The notes under the pieces were generated by a model. It had not been told where the DNA came from. It searched no databases and saw only the letters and a list, made by a program, of their open reading frames with translations. A stretch of DNA of 64,000 bases from Pantoea sp. RIT-PI-b (GTDB taxonomy: Bacteria; Pseudomonadota; Gammaproteobacteria; Enterobacterales; Enterobacteriaceae). Location: contig NZ_LGIS01000012.1 of the NCBI RefSeq assembly GCF_001187905.1, forward strand, positions 186,001 to 250,000. The letters run 5' to 3'. The position numbers and the translations under genes were made by a program. Shown one piece after another: positions 49,972-59,267 of the stretch; the stretch's first letter is position 1, and every line of letters starts with the position of its first letter.

Positions 49972-50465
49972 TACTCGCTAACAGTCACTTTCTGGATGAC
50001 AACGTCTTCAACCGGAACGTCCTGATGCATGCCGCTACGGCCAGTTTTCACCGCTTTGATTTTCTCAACCACGTCCATGCCTTCAACCACTTCAGCGAAC
50101 ACACAGTAACCCCAGCCTTGCAGGCTTTCGTCACGGAAATTCAGGAAGTCGTTGTCTGCTACGTTGATAAAGAATTGCGCAGTGGCCGAGTGTGGAGCCT
50201 GCGTACGCGCCATCGCCAGCGTACCTTTGGTGTTTTTCAGGCCGTTGTTCGCTTCGTTGCGGATATCGGCTTTGGTGTCTTTCTGCTTCATGCCAGGCTC
50301 AAAACCGCCGCCCTGAACCATGAAACCGTTGATTACGCGATGGAAGATAGTGTTATCGTAAAAACCTTCCGCGCAGTATTCCAGGAAGTTCTTCACGGTA
50401 GCCGGCGCTTTGTCATCGAAGGTTTTAATTACGATATCGCCATGGTTCGTCTGGAAAGTGACCAT
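49971..50465 (-). CDS. ppiB: PpiB, cytoplasmic cyclophilin-type peptidyl-prolyl isomerase
   Basis: 164 residues, [20 protein letters not shown], with the cyclophilin active-site motifs [14 protein letters not shown] and [17 protein letters not shown]. The start at 50465 matches E. coli length; the frame runs 21 codons upstream. Pairs with lpxH as in E. coli. Confidence 0.96.
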   Translation of the reverse strand: MVTFQTNHGDIVIKTFDDKAPATVKNFLEYCAEGFYDNTIFHRVINGFMVQGGGFEPGMKQKDTKADIRNEANNGLKNTKGTLAMARTQAPHSATAQFFINVADNDFLNFRDESLQGWGYCVFAEVVEGMDVVEKIKAVKTGRSGMHQDVPVEDVVIQKVTVSE

Positions 50466-50667
50466 TATTTTCTTCCTGTCAGGTTTGTCGTCAGTGTCGT
50501 CTGCCGCGCCTGCAAGGCGGCGAGGCATTTTTGTAGACGCTTCTTATATCACAATTTCCAATAACGCGTCAGTAACCGGACGGCAGTTGGCAACCGAGCG
50601 ATGCACAACTGAGAAAAATACGGCACAATAACCGGCTTGATGCCGTGCAGTTGGGCAACGTAGTTTC

Positions 50668-50734
50668 GGTCGCCATGAATGGCGACCCTACAAAATCGCA
50701 CCGGTACGCTGTAGGGTCGCCATTCATGGCGACC
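50668..50734. repeat. Inverted pair of GTAG-headed palindromes
   Basis: Reversed copy at 50668-50691 and forward copy at 50711-50734 of the GTAG plus GGTCGCCATTCATGGCGACC element, 19 bp apart, between divergent ppiB and cysS. Same geometry as at 47.5 kb. Confidence 0.9.
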
Positions 50735-50800
50735 GCGATGCACTTAACTGACTTTTTTAACGTTCGAATCCCGCACACGTAAAACAAACGGAACCGTTCA

Positions 50801-52186
50801 ATGCTAAAGATTTATAACACCCTGAGTCGACAGAAAGAGGAATTCAAACCCATCCATGCCGGTGAAATCGGTATGTACGTGTGTGGTATTACGGTTTACG
50901 ACCTCTGTCATATCGGCCATGGGCGTACCTTTGTGGCATTCGACGTGGTGGCGCGTTACTTGCGTTACGTGGGCTATCAGCTGAAGTATGTGCGTAACAT
51001 CACCGATATCGATGACAAAATCATCAAACGTGCCAATCAAAATGGTGAAAGCATTGAAACGCTGACCAACCGCATGATCGCCGAAATGCATAACGATTTC
51101 GCCGCACTCGGCATTCTGCCGCCGGATCTGGAGCCGCGCGCCACGCGCCATATTGATGAGATCATCGAGCTGGTCGGCACGCTGATTGAACGTAATCACG
51201 CTTACGTCGCTGACAATGGCGACGTGATGTTCGACGTGCTGAGCGACAAAGCTTACGGCGTGCTGTCGCGTCAGGATCTGGAACAGCTGCAGGCCGGTGC
51301 GCGCGTCGAAGTGGCGGACGTGAAGCGCAATCCAATGGACTTCGTGCTGTGGAAAATGTCCAAAGCCGACGAACCGGCGTGGAATTCGCCGTGGGGCAAT
51401 GGCCGTCCAGGCTGGCACATCGAATGTTCGGCGATGAACTGCAAACAGCTCGGCACCCATTTCGACATTCACGGCGGCGGCTCGGACCTGATGTTCCCGC
51501 ACCATGAAAACGAAGTGGCGCAATCCACTTGCGCGCACGATGGTCCGTATGTGAATTACTGGATGCACTCCGGCATGGTGATGGTTGATCGCGAGAAGAT
51601 GTCGAAATCGCTGGATAACTTCTTCACCGTGCGCGATGTGTTGCAGCATTACGATGCCGAAACCGTGCGTTACTTCCTGATGTCGGGCCACTATCGCAGC
51701 CAGCTGAACTACGGCGAAGATAACCTCAATCAGGCGCGTGCGGCGCTTGAGCGTTTGTACACCGCGCTGCGTCACACCGACGTCAACGCTACAGCGGCGG
51801 GTGGCGAAGAGTTCGAAGCGCGTTTCCGCACCGCGATGGATGACGACTTCAACACGCCGGAAGCCTATTCGGTGTTGTTTGATATGGCGCGTGAAGTGAA
51901 TCGTCTAAAAAGCGAAGATAAAGCGGCGGCCGATGCGCTGGCGGCGAAACTGCGCCAGATTGCCAATGTGCTCGGCATTCTGCAGCAGGACCCAGAGCAG
52001 TTCCTGCAGAGCGGTGCGCAGGTCAATGACGACGAAGTGGCGGAGATCGAGCATTGGGTGAAAGCCCGTTCCGACGCGCGTGCAGCCAAAGATTGGGCGC
52101 AGGCGGATGTGGCGCGCGATAAGCTCAACGAGTTGGGCGTGATCGTTGAGGATGGGCCACAAGGTTCCAGCTGGCGACGCAAATAA
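50801..52186 (+). CDS. cysS: CysS, cysteinyl-tRNA synthetase
   Basis: 461 residues, standard length. Class I synthetase: HIGH-type motif ([12 protein letters not shown]), KMSKS ([11 protein letters not shown]) and zinc ligands including [10 protein letters not shown] and GWHIECSAM. It charges tRNA(Cys). A strong terminator follows directly. Confidence 0.98.
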   Translation: MLKIYNTLSRQKEEFKPIHAGEIGMYVCGITVYDLCHIGHGRTFVAFDVVARYLRYVGYQLKYVRNITDIDDKIIKRANQNGESIETLTNRMIAEMHNDFAALGILPPDLEPRATRHIDEIIELVGTLIERNHAYVADNGDVMFDVLSDKAYGVLSRQDLEQLQAGARVEVADVKRNPMDFVLWKMSKADEPAWNSPWGNGRPGWHIECSAMNCKQLGTHFDIHGGGSDLMFPHHENEVAQSTCAHDGPYVNYWMHSGMVMVDREKMSKSLDNFFTVRDVLQHYDAETVRYFLMSGHYRSQLNYGEDNLNQARAALERLYTALRHTDVNATAAGGEEFEARFRTAMDDDFNTPEAYSVLFDMAREVNRLKSEDKAAADALAAKLRQIANVLGILQQDPEQFLQSGAQVNDDEVAEIEHWVKARSDARAAKDWAQADVARDKLNELGVIVEDGPQGSSWRRK

Positions 52187-52193
52187 CCGGAGA

Positions 52194-52215
52194 GGGCGAG
52201 AAATCGCCCTTTTTT
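52194..52215 (+). terminator. Terminator of cysS
   Basis: GGGCGA-GAAA-TCGCCC then T6. The T-run ends three bases before the ATG of the next gene. Confidence 0.88.
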
Positions 52216-52218
52216 ATT

Positions 52219-53328
52219 ATGGCGATAGAACAGATTCAGATTCACGGCTTCCGCTCGGTGCGCGATCTCACGCTACCGCTACAACAGCTCAACGTGGTGA
52301 GCGGACCCAACGGCTGCGGCAAATCCAATTTGTATAAAGCAGTGCGGCTGCTGCACGAAGCGGCCAGCGGGCGCTTAGCGTTGGCGCTGGCGGAAGAGGG
52401 CGGCATTCAGAAAGCGATGTGGGCAGGCGGCTTACGGCGCGGCGATCGACGCCACGATCCCAAACGTCTTTCATTGGCGGTGGTAATGGACGACATGGAT
52501 TACCAGATCGATGTTGGTTTTCCTGAGCCATTAGCCACCAGCATGTTCAATCTTGATCCGCTGGTGAAAGAGGAGCGCTTGTGGATGAGCGGTCAGCGGC
52601 GACGTCCTTCTTCCTGCATCCTGCAACGCACTAATCAAACCGCTTTCCTGCATAACGTTGATGGCGAACGCGTGAGTTATCCGGCGGTGCTGCATCCGGA
52701 AGAGTCGCTGTTTGGGCAACTGGGCGAACCGCATCTCTATCCCGAGCTTTCACAGGTGCGCGAACGGCTACGCCAGTGGCGCTTTTATCATGAGTTTGCC
52801 GTGTGGCCCGGTTCGCCGATTCGTGCGCCGCAGATTGGCGTGCGTGCGCCGGTGCTGAGCCATGATGGCAGCAATCTGGCGGCGGCGTGGGCCACCATCG
52901 TCGAGCGCGGTCATCACGAGCTGTTGTTTCAGGTGATGGATGACGCTTTCCCGGATACCGAATTTCACGTGGATGTGCAGAACGGGCGCTTTCAGATGCT
53001 GATGTCGCGGCGCGGAATTTTGCGTCCGCTGGAGAGTGCCGAGTTTTCGGATGGCACGCTGCGTTTTCTTTGCTTAGTGGTGGCGCTGCTCAGCCCGCGT
53101 CCGCCAGCGTTTATGGCGCTGAATGAACCGGAAAACAGCCTGCATGAAGATTTGCTGCCCGCGTTGGCGCGCCTGATCGCCGAAGCCAGCCAGTTCAGCC
53201 AACTGTGGATCACCAGCCATTCGCCAAAACTGGCGACGCTGATTGCCGAACATACGGCGGTGAATCATATCGAGCTGGAGCAAATAGAAGGGGAAACGCG
53301 CGTGGTGGGGGAAGAGCGTCTTTTGTAG
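52219..53328 (+). CDS. AAA family ATPase (RecF/OLD-like, COG4637 type)
   Basis: 369 residues with Walker A GPNGCGKSN (29-37), an ABC-signature-like FSDGTLRFL (276-284), a Walker B that reads MALNEPENSLH (Asn302 where Asp is usual, Glu303 kept), and a switch-His TSHSP (332-336). No TOPRIM nuclease domain. The family of stand-alone predicted ATPases has no known role; some relatives act in phage defence or DNA repair. The ATG lies right after the cysS terminator with no ribosome site, so expression is puzzling. Its TAG stop belongs to a palindromic repeat. Confidence 0.85.
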   Translation: MAIEQIQIHGFRSVRDLTLPLQQLNVVSGPNGCGKSNLYKAVRLLHEAASGRLALALAEEGGIQKAMWAGGLRRGDRRHDPKRLSLAVVMDDMDYQIDVGFPEPLATSMFNLDPLVKEERLWMSGQRRRPSSCILQRTNQTAFLHNVDGERVSYPAVLHPEESLFGQLGEPHLYPELSQVRERLRQWRFYHEFAVWPGSPIRAPQIGVRAPVLSHDGSNLAAAWATIVERGHHELLFQVMDDAFPDTEFHVDVQNGRFQMLMSRRGILRPLESAEFSDGTLRFLCLVVALLSPRPPAFMALNEPENSLHEDLLPALARLIAEASQFSQLWITSHSPKLATLIAEHTAVNHIELEQIEGETRVVGEERLL

Positions 53329-53393
53329 GGTCGCCATTCATGGCGACCGTATCAATTACTGCACCTTACGTGATGACGCCATTCACGGCGACC
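53325..53393. repeat. GTAG-headed palindrome plus a degenerate copy
   Basis: GTAG at 53325-53328 and GGTCGCCATTCATGGCGACC at 53329-53348; a decayed forward copy (GATGACGCC...GGCGACC) lies at 53373-53393. The TAG of the first is the stop codon of the ATPase gene. Confidence 0.85.
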
Positions 53394-53402
53394 ATCAACT
53401 CA

Positions 53403-53615
53403 TTACGCGACAACCGTAATCTTAAAGCCAGCAAACTCAACTTTCTGGCCTTCTACAATCTTGCAGCGCTTACGCGTTTCCACTGCGCCATCTACGCGTA
53501 CTTCGCCTTCTGCAATCACCGCTTTCGCCTGCGCACCGCTCTGCACCCAACCTTCGAGTTTCAGCAGGTCGCACAAATCAACGTGGGCATGTTTACCGAG
53601 AGAAAAACTGGCCAT
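53403..53615 (-). CDS. ybcJ: YbcJ, S4-like RNA-binding protein
   Basis: 70 residues with an S4 fold: LDLCDLLKLEGWVQSGAQAKAVIAEG-type core followed by GEVRVDGAVETRKRCKI. A probable small RNA-binding protein of ribosome or RNA metabolism. Its start overlaps the folD stop (TAATG). Confidence 0.94.
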   Translation of the reverse strand: MASFSLGKHAHVDLCDLLKLEGWVQSGAQAKAVIAEGEVRVDGAVETRKRCKIVEGQKVEFAGFKITVVA

Positions 53616-54481
53616 TATGCCTCCTCAATGTCGTGAAATTCTTCGCACGCCGTCAGCGTGTTTTGGATCAATGTAGCGACCGTCATCGGACCGACGCCGC
53701 CTGGAACGGGCGTGATGTACGAGGCGCGTTCAGATGCCGCTTCGAACTCCACATCACCGACAACTTTACCGCTGTCGAGACGGTTGATACCGACATCAAT
53801 CACCACCGCGCCCGGCTTGATCCAGTCGCCCGGAATAAAGCCCGGCTTACCGACCGCCACCACCAGCAGATCGGCGTGCTCAACGTGATGACGCAAATCT
53901 TTGGTGAAACGGTGCGTGACGGTGGTGGTGCAACCGGCAAGCAGCAGCTCCATGCTCATCGGACGGCCAACAATATTCGATGCGCCAACTACCACGGCGT
54001 TCAGGCCGTAAGTATCGATATTGTAGCGCTCCAGTAAGGTGACGATGCCGCGCGGCGTACATGGACGCAGCTTTGGTGCGCGCTGGCACAGACGACCGAC
54101 GTTGTACGGATGGAAACCATCCACGTCTTTGTCGGGCACGATGCGCTCCAGCACTTTGACGTTGTCGATGCCGGCTGGCAGCGGCAGCTGCACCAGAATG
54201 CCATCGATCTCGTTGTCGTTATTCAGCTTATCAATCAGCTCTAGCAGCTCTGCTTCGCTGGTGGTGGCCGGCAGATCGTAGGAGCGGGAGATGAAGCCCA
54301 CTTCATCACAAGCACGACGTTTGCTGGCGACATAGATCTGCGAAGCCGGGTTTTCACCCACCAGCACAACTGCTAAACCGGGCGCACGTTTACCGGCAGC
54401 CAGACGCTGCTGTACTTTTTCGGCAACCTCAAGGCGCACCTGCTGCGCAATCGTTTTACCGTCAATAATTTTTGCTGCCAT
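53615..54481 (-). CDS. folD: FolD, methylenetetrahydrofolate dehydrogenase/cyclohydrolase
   Basis: 288 residues. Motifs: [18 protein letters not shown] with catalytic Lys, QLPLPAGID, and nucleotide-binding [17 protein letters not shown], ending [14 protein letters not shown]. It interconverts one-carbon folates with NADP. The arrangement with ybcJ and the downstream tRNA-Arg is as in E. coli. Confidence 0.97.
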   Translation of the reverse strand: MAAKIIDGKTIAQQVRLEVAEKVQQRLAAGKRAPGLAVVLVGENPASQIYVASKRRACDEVGFISRSYDLPATTSEAELLELIDKLNNDNEIDGILVQLPLPAGIDNVKVLERIVPDKDVDGFHPYNVGRLCQRAPKLRPCTPRGIVTLLERYNIDTYGLNAVVVGASNIVGRPMSMELLLAGCTTTVTHRFTKDLRHHVEHADLLVVAVGKPGFIPGDWIKPGAVVIDVGINRLDSGKVVGDVEFEAASERASYITPVPGGVGPMTVATLIQNTLTACEEFHDIEEA

Positions 54482-54656
54482 CAGAGAGGAAATCCATCTG
54501 TAGAGGGTTAAATCGGGGATGGCGCCTATTCTGTCAGAAGCGCGTGCGGCTGTCAGGTAGAGATTCGCCCTCTACGCCGCTTTCCCGATTTTTCGCCGTG
54601 GCGCCAACCCGCGTTAGCGCTTATGATGCCCGGCAGTGAATGAGATGGATGACGTG

Positions 54657-55160
54657 ATGATTTGGTTAATTCTCGCCACGCTGGCGGTGGTGTTCGTGGT
54701 CGGTTTTCAGCTGCTGACGGCCAGCTCGCGCCATGCGGTGCAGGCGCTCAATAAACGGTTGCAGCTGCCGCCGGTACATATCGAATCGATGTTGTCGCTG
54801 ATGGGCAAAGAGGCGGCAAAAGAGTTTACCGACTACATTGCGGGCGATAACGACACGCATCTGCACAATGGCGCGGCGGTGCTGCTGATTTGGCAGGTGC
54901 TGATTGTCGATGGCAGCGACGAGAATAGGCAGCGCTGGCATGGCATTTTGAGCCGAGCGGGGTTTTCTGCGTTGATATCGAGGCAGCAGTTGTTGCTGGC
55001 GTTGGGATTTCTGCGCCAGCTGGAGCCGGACAGCCAGGAACTGCATGCGCTGCGCGACCAGTATAATGCGCACTTCACCCAGCAAGGGATTGAGCTGGAA
55101 GGCGAAACGGAGCAGGGCGGCAATCTGGTGTCGTTAAGCGACTGGCGCAAGCGGCATTAG
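54657..55160 (+). CDS. DUF1198 (YicN-like) membrane-anchored protein
   Basis: 167 residues: an N-terminal membrane helix ([20 protein letters not shown]) and a cytoplasmic domain with [23 protein letters not shown] and [11 protein letters not shown], as in E. coli YicN; function unknown. ATG at 54657 matches YicN; the frame extends seven codons up. In E. coli yicN lies elsewhere, so the gene is at a different place here. Confidence 0.85.
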   Translation: MIWLILATLAVVFVVGFQLLTASSRHAVQALNKRLQLPPVHIESMLSLMGKEAAKEFTDYIAGDNDTHLHNGAAVLLIWQVLIVDGSDENRQRWHGILSRAGFSALISRQQLLLALGFLRQLEPDSQELHALRDQYNAHFTQQGIELEGETEQGGNLVSLSDWRKRH

Positions 55161-55211
55161 GGGGGTTTGGTTAATCTGGCAGCACTCCACTGCTGTGGAA
55201 GGGCAAAAACG

Positions 55212-55239
55212 TTGACGCGCGAGCCGCTGGAAGTATAAT
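55212..55239 (+). promoter_or_regulatory. Promoter of tRNA-Arg
   Basis: TTGACG, 16 bp, TATAAT, ending 16 bp before the mature tRNA. Confidence 0.85.
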
Positions 55240-55255
55240 CCGACCCAATCACTTT

Positions 55256-55332
55256 GCGCCCTTAGCTCAGTTGGATAGAGCACCGGCCTTCTAAGCCGTA
55301 GGTCACAGGTTCGAATCCTGTAGGGCGTGCCA
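55256..55332 (+). tRNA. argU: tRNA-Arg(TCT)
   Basis: 77 nt with encoded CCA. Anticodon TCT at 55290-55292 in the loop CTTCTAA reads AGA/AGG. The D-arm GCTCAGTTGGATAGAGC and T-arm GGTTCGAATCC are intact. Compared with E. coli argU, the acceptor starts with a G-U pair and the first anticodon-stem pair is C against U. The gene borders an accessory block; argU is a known integration site in enterobacteria. Confidence 0.95.
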
Positions 55333-55554
55333 TCCTAAATTTTCTTCATTTTTATCTCTTTCCTTTAAATCCTTTCATCTTTAATCCTTGTCATACAGTT
55401 GGCTAGCTGTATTATTTTGCCCAATCCCTAAGTTCTGCTCTTATATAAAACAGTTGATGGTGCGGCATTCGCTCATGACTTTTATATGTGGCATCCCCTT
55501 ATACAATTGCCGAAATAGTAGAACTAACCACTTTGCATTTACTCAGGTTGCATA

Positions 55555-57921
55555 ATGTCCAATCACAATTTTTCTCAAACTGCCGCTTTTCTCTGGTCGG
55601 TTGCCGATCTTCTGCGCGGAGATTTCAAACAGTCTCTTTATGGCCGCATCATTTTGCCATTTACGCTGCTGCGACGACTGGAATGTGTGCTTGAGGAGAG
55701 TAAAGAGGCAGTGTTGGCCCAGGCTGAGAAGCTGAAGTCAATGAAAGATCTGCCTGAAGAAGCTCAGGAAAAGTTTCTGTTACGTGCAACTAACGGTTTG
55801 TCCTTCTTCAATACGTCGCCAATGAACCTTGGAAAAATGGGGCAAAATGACATCGCTGACAACCTGCTGAATTATGTTGATAGTTTCTCAGCTGATGCGC
55901 GCCAGATTTTTGAACAGTTCAAATTTAGCGAGTATGTCGCGGAATTAAAGCACGCTAACCTATTGTTCAAAGTGGTTAAGCTTTTTGCCGTTACCGATCT
56001 GAGCCCGAAAAAAATATCTAATCATGATATGGGATTGGTGTTCGAAGAGCTGATTCGCCGCTTTGCGGAAAGCTCCAATGAAACCGCCGGAGAGCACTTT
56101 ACGCCGCGTGATATCGTTCGTTTAACCACTTCGTTAGTGTTTATGGAAGATGACGACGCGCTGAGTAAGCCCGGTATCATCCGTACCATCTACGATCCCA
56201 CTGCCGGAACCGGCGGCTTTTTATCTTCAGGCATGGAGTATGTGCACGATCTCAACCCCGAAGCGGTAATGCGTGCGTTTGGTCAGGAATTAAATCCGGA
56301 ATCTCATGCCATCTGTAAAGCCGACATGCTGATCAAGGGGCAAGATGTTAGCCGCATTAAGCTGGGCAACACACTTTCTAACGATCAGCTCCCCGCCGAC
56401 CAGTTTGACTACATGCTGTCGAATCCTCCCTTCGGCGTGGATTGGAAAAAGATTGAAGGCGAGATTAACGACGAGCACCAGCAGAAGGGCTTCAACGGCC
56501 GTTTTGGTCCAGGCCTGCCGCGCGTCTCCGATGGTTCTCTGCTGTTCCTGATGCACCTGCTTAGCAAAATGCGCGGCATTCATAATGCTGATGGCTCGGT
56601 AAGTAACGGAGGGCGCATCGGTATTATCCTTAATGGCTCGCCGCTGTTTACTGGCGGTGCCGGTAGCGGTGAAAGTGAAATCCGTCGCTATATTCTGGAA
56701 GCCGATCTGCTGGAAGGCATCGTCGCGCTGCCAAACGATATGTTCTACAACACCGGCATCGCAACCTACGTCTGGATCCTGTCGAACAAGAAATCCGCAG
56801 AACGTAAAGGCAAAGTGCAGCTGATCGACGGCACCAACCTGTGCGGAAAAATGCGTAAATCGCTGGGCTCCAAGCGCAACCTGATGGGTGAAGACGATAT
56901 CCGGCTGATTACGCAGACTTTTGGCGATTTTAAGGTGGTTGATGCGACTTCGCTGGAAGAGCTTGGTCTGGACAAAGCTCCAGAGCAGAAATCCAACCGT
57001 GGCCGTCAGTCTGCCACTGTCAAAACCGAAACGACGAAAACCTTCGCCAGCAAAATCTTCAATACCACCGATTTCGGATATCGCCGCCTGACCATTGAAA
57101 GCCCGCTGCGTTTGTCTGCGCAGGTGACTGATGAAGCCATTGCCACACTGCGCTTTGCACCAAAGCCGTTTAATGCGCCGATGGAACGTTTATACGAGGC
57201 GTTCTCTGCACAGTGGCAGGATGATAATTACGGTGATTTTTCAGCAATTGAAGCGGAAGCCCGCGCCATTATCAAAGCAGAGTTTGCTGAGCTGAAAGAG
57301 AAGCAGATTAAAGACCTGCTGGACAGCAAACTGTGGCTGTCGCAACGCACGTTAATGGATAAAGCGCAGCAAATTCAGACAGCATTAGGTGCTCAGGCAG
57401 GTGGCAAAACAGAGGCCAGCAATGACTTTAATCAGTTCCAGCTCACACTAAAAGGGGCGATTAAAACAGCAGGCGTGAAGCTCGATTCGAAAGAGAATAA
57501 ACAGTTTATCGACGCCATCACCGCTAAAAATCCGGATGCCGAGCCGGTAGTGAAGAAGGTGCTGAAAGAAGATGCTCAGCCGCTATACGGTGCGTTTGAG
57601 TATAAAGGCAAAGTGGTGGAGTTTGAGCAGGACGGCGATCTGCGTGATAACGAAAACCTACTGCTGAACCCGGCAGTTGCCACTAGCGATCTGATTGAAA
57701 ATTACTTCAAAGCGGAAGTGCTGCCGCATGTGGCAGATGCGTGGATTAATGCCGATAAGCGCGATGCGAAAGATGGCGAAGTAGGCATTGTCGGTTACGA
57801 AATTCCGTTTAACCGTCACTTCTATGTTTATCAGCCACCACGTCCGCTGGAGAAAATTGATGCAGATCTGGATGCGGTTAGCGCCGAGATTATGAAGCTG
57901 CTGCAGGAGGTACATTCCTGA
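55555..57921 (+). CDS. hsdM: HsdM, type I restriction-modification DNA methyltransferase subunit
   Basis: 788 residues. N-terminal HsdM helical domain (about 5-150), N6-adenine methyltransferase domain with SAM motif DPTAGTGGF (214-222) and catalytic NPPF (290-293), then a long C-terminal region (about 500-788) with helical stretches and a final coiled coil ([19 protein letters not shown]). Typical HsdM has about 500-530 residues, so this is the long subtype. Overlaps hsdS by 1 bp (TGATG). It is the first gene after tRNA-Arg; AGG 7 nt before the ATG is a weak ribosome site. Confidence 0.95.
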   Translation: MSNHNFSQTAAFLWSVADLLRGDFKQSLYGRIILPFTLLRRLECVLEESKEAVLAQAEKLKSMKDLPEEAQEKFLLRATNGLSFFNTSPMNLGKMGQNDIADNLLNYVDSFSADARQIFEQFKFSEYVAELKHANLLFKVVKLFAVTDLSPKKISNHDMGLVFEELIRRFAESSNETAGEHFTPRDIVRLTTSLVFMEDDDALSKPGIIRTIYDPTAGTGGFLSSGMEYVHDLNPEAVMRAFGQELNPESHAICKADMLIKGQDVSRIKLGNTLSNDQLPADQFDYMLSNPPFGVDWKKIEGEINDEHQQKGFNGRFGPGLPRVSDGSLLFLMHLLSKMRGIHNADGSVSNGGRIGIILNGSPLFTGGAGSGESEIRRYILEADLLEGIVALPNDMFYNTGIATYVWILSNKKSAERKGKVQLIDGTNLCGKMRKSLGSKRNLMGEDDIRLITQTFGDFKVVDATSLEELGLDKAPEQKSNRGRQSATVKTETTKTFASKIFNTTDFGYRRLTIESPLRLSAQVTDEAIATLRFAPKPFNAPMERLYEAFSAQWQDDNYGDFSAIEAEARAIIKAEFAELKEKQIKDLLDSKLWLSQRTLMDKAQQIQTALGAQAGGKTEASNDFNQFQLTLKGAIKTAGVKLDSKENKQFIDAITAKNPDAEPVVKKVLKEDAQPLYGAFEYKGKVVEFEQDGDLRDNENLLLNPAVATSDLIENYFKAEVLPHVADAWINADKRDAKDGEVGIVGYEIPFNRHFYVYQPPRPLEKIDADLDAVSAEIMKLLQEVHS

Positions 57922-59267
57922 TGAGCAGATATAAGGCGTATCCAGAATATAAAGATTCTGGTGTTGAGTGGCTGGGAGTCATTCCTAAACGTTGGGAAGT
58001 GTTACGACATAAGTATATTGCATATTTTACTAAAGGCAAAAATCCTGCTGTTCTGCTTGACGTTCCAGCTGAAAATACTCTCCCCTATCTCTCGATGGAT
58101 TGTTTGAGAAGTAACTCAGTAGAGAAGCATGCAATAGTATCTACTGATGTTCGTATTGCAGTAGAGGATCAGCCATTAATTATTTGGGATGGATCAAATG
58201 CGGGAGAGTTTGTTTTAGGAAGAAGAGGTATTCTTTCTTCCACTATGGCAGCCGCAACCCTTAACTACCCTTTACATATAAAATACTACTGGTACTTGTG
58301 TATTGCAATCGAACCCGAGATGCGCAGGCATGCAACAGGCATGGGCATTCCACATGTAAATGGTGAAGAATTAAAAAACATTCAGCTTACAATTCCATCT
58401 TTTACGGAACAAAATACTATTGCCGATTTTCTTGACAACGAAACTGCAAAAATCGATAAGCTAATCGACAAGCAACAACAACTTATTGAACTGCTAAAAG
58501 AAAAACGTCAGGCAGTGATTAGCCATGCCGTCACCAAAGGGTTAAATTCTGATGTGCCGATGAAACATTCTGGTTTTAAGTGGTTGGGAGAAGTGCCGGA
58601 GCATTGGGACACTGCTCGAGTTAAGAATATATCTTCTTTTATTACATCTGGGCCAAGAGGTTGGTCAGATTTCATTACTGATGAGGGAAGTGAAATATTT
58701 CTTCAAAGTGGTGATTTGAACAATAATTTAGGTCTAGAGATTAATAAAGCGAAACGAGTGTCTCCACCTAAAAATGCAGAAGGAATCCGCACTCGACTGA
58801 TAGAAGGCGATGTCGTTGTATGTATTACAGGTGCAAATACAGGCCGGATCGCGGTTGTTCCTAAGCTTTCACAAACAACTTATATCAATCAACATCTAAG
58901 CTTAATTCGTCCCCAAAGAACAAGGGTGAACTCTACTTTTTTAGGATTTAGCCTTACCTCAACTTCTGGGCGATCTTTTTTTGATGTTGCACAATATGGA
59001 TTAAAAGAGGGCCTTAACTTAAGTAATATATGTGAAGCACCATTAGCATTGGCTCCAAAAAATGAACAAGACTTAATCGTAAATCATCTGAAATTTATTA
59101 ATATTAAGTACGATCAGCTATCTAGAATATCTGCAACTCAGGTTGAATTACTTCAAGAACGACGCACTGCCCTTATCTCTGCCGCCGTCACCGGAAAAAT
59201 CGACGTCCGCGGTTGGGTTGCCCCTGAAAAGCAGGAATTTGAGGAGCCACAGGAGACCACCGCATGA
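57921..59267 (+). CDS. hsdS: HsdS, type I restriction-modification specificity subunit
   Basis: 448 residues with two target-recognition domains. Each half starts with a related motif (VEWLGVIPKRW near residue 15; FKWLGEVPEHW near 220) and ends in a conserved helix (LIDKQQQLIELLKEKRQAVI; VELLQERRTALISAAVTGKI). The recognition domains are clearly AT-richer than hsdM/hsdR, as expected for parts exchanged by recombination. The target sequence cannot be told from sequence reading. Overlaps hsdR by 4 bp. Confidence 0.95.
   Translation: MSRYKAYPEYKDSGVEWLGVIPKRWEVLRHKYIAYFTKGKNPAVLLDVPAENTLPYLSMDCLRSNSVEKHAIVSTDVRIAVEDQPLIIWDGSNAGEFVLGRRGILSSTMAAATLNYPLHIKYYWYLCIAIEPEMRRHATGMGIPHVNGEELKNIQLTIPSFTEQNTIADFLDNETAKIDKLIDKQQQLIELLKEKRQAVISHAVTKGLNSDVPMKHSGFKWLGEVPEHWDTARVKNISSFITSGPRGWSDFITDEGSEIFLQSGDLNNNLGLEINKAKRVSPPKNAEGIRTRLIEGDVVVCITGANTGRIAVVPKLSQTTYINQHLSLIRPQRTRVNSTFLGFSLTSTSGRSFFDVAQYGLKEGLNLSNICEAPLALAPKNEQDLIVNHLKFINIKYDQLSRISATQVELLQERRTALISAAVTGKIDVRGWVAPEKQEFEEPQETTA

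Noticed and set aside
47478-50734. CRISPR array made of the GTAG palindromes
   Set aside because: The copies are kilobases apart or in inverted pairs, with no regular spacers and no cas genes.
55333-55554. Integrase or attachment-site gene next to tRNA-Arg
   Set aside because: Only 222 bp without a coding frame; no integrase motif was found in the window.
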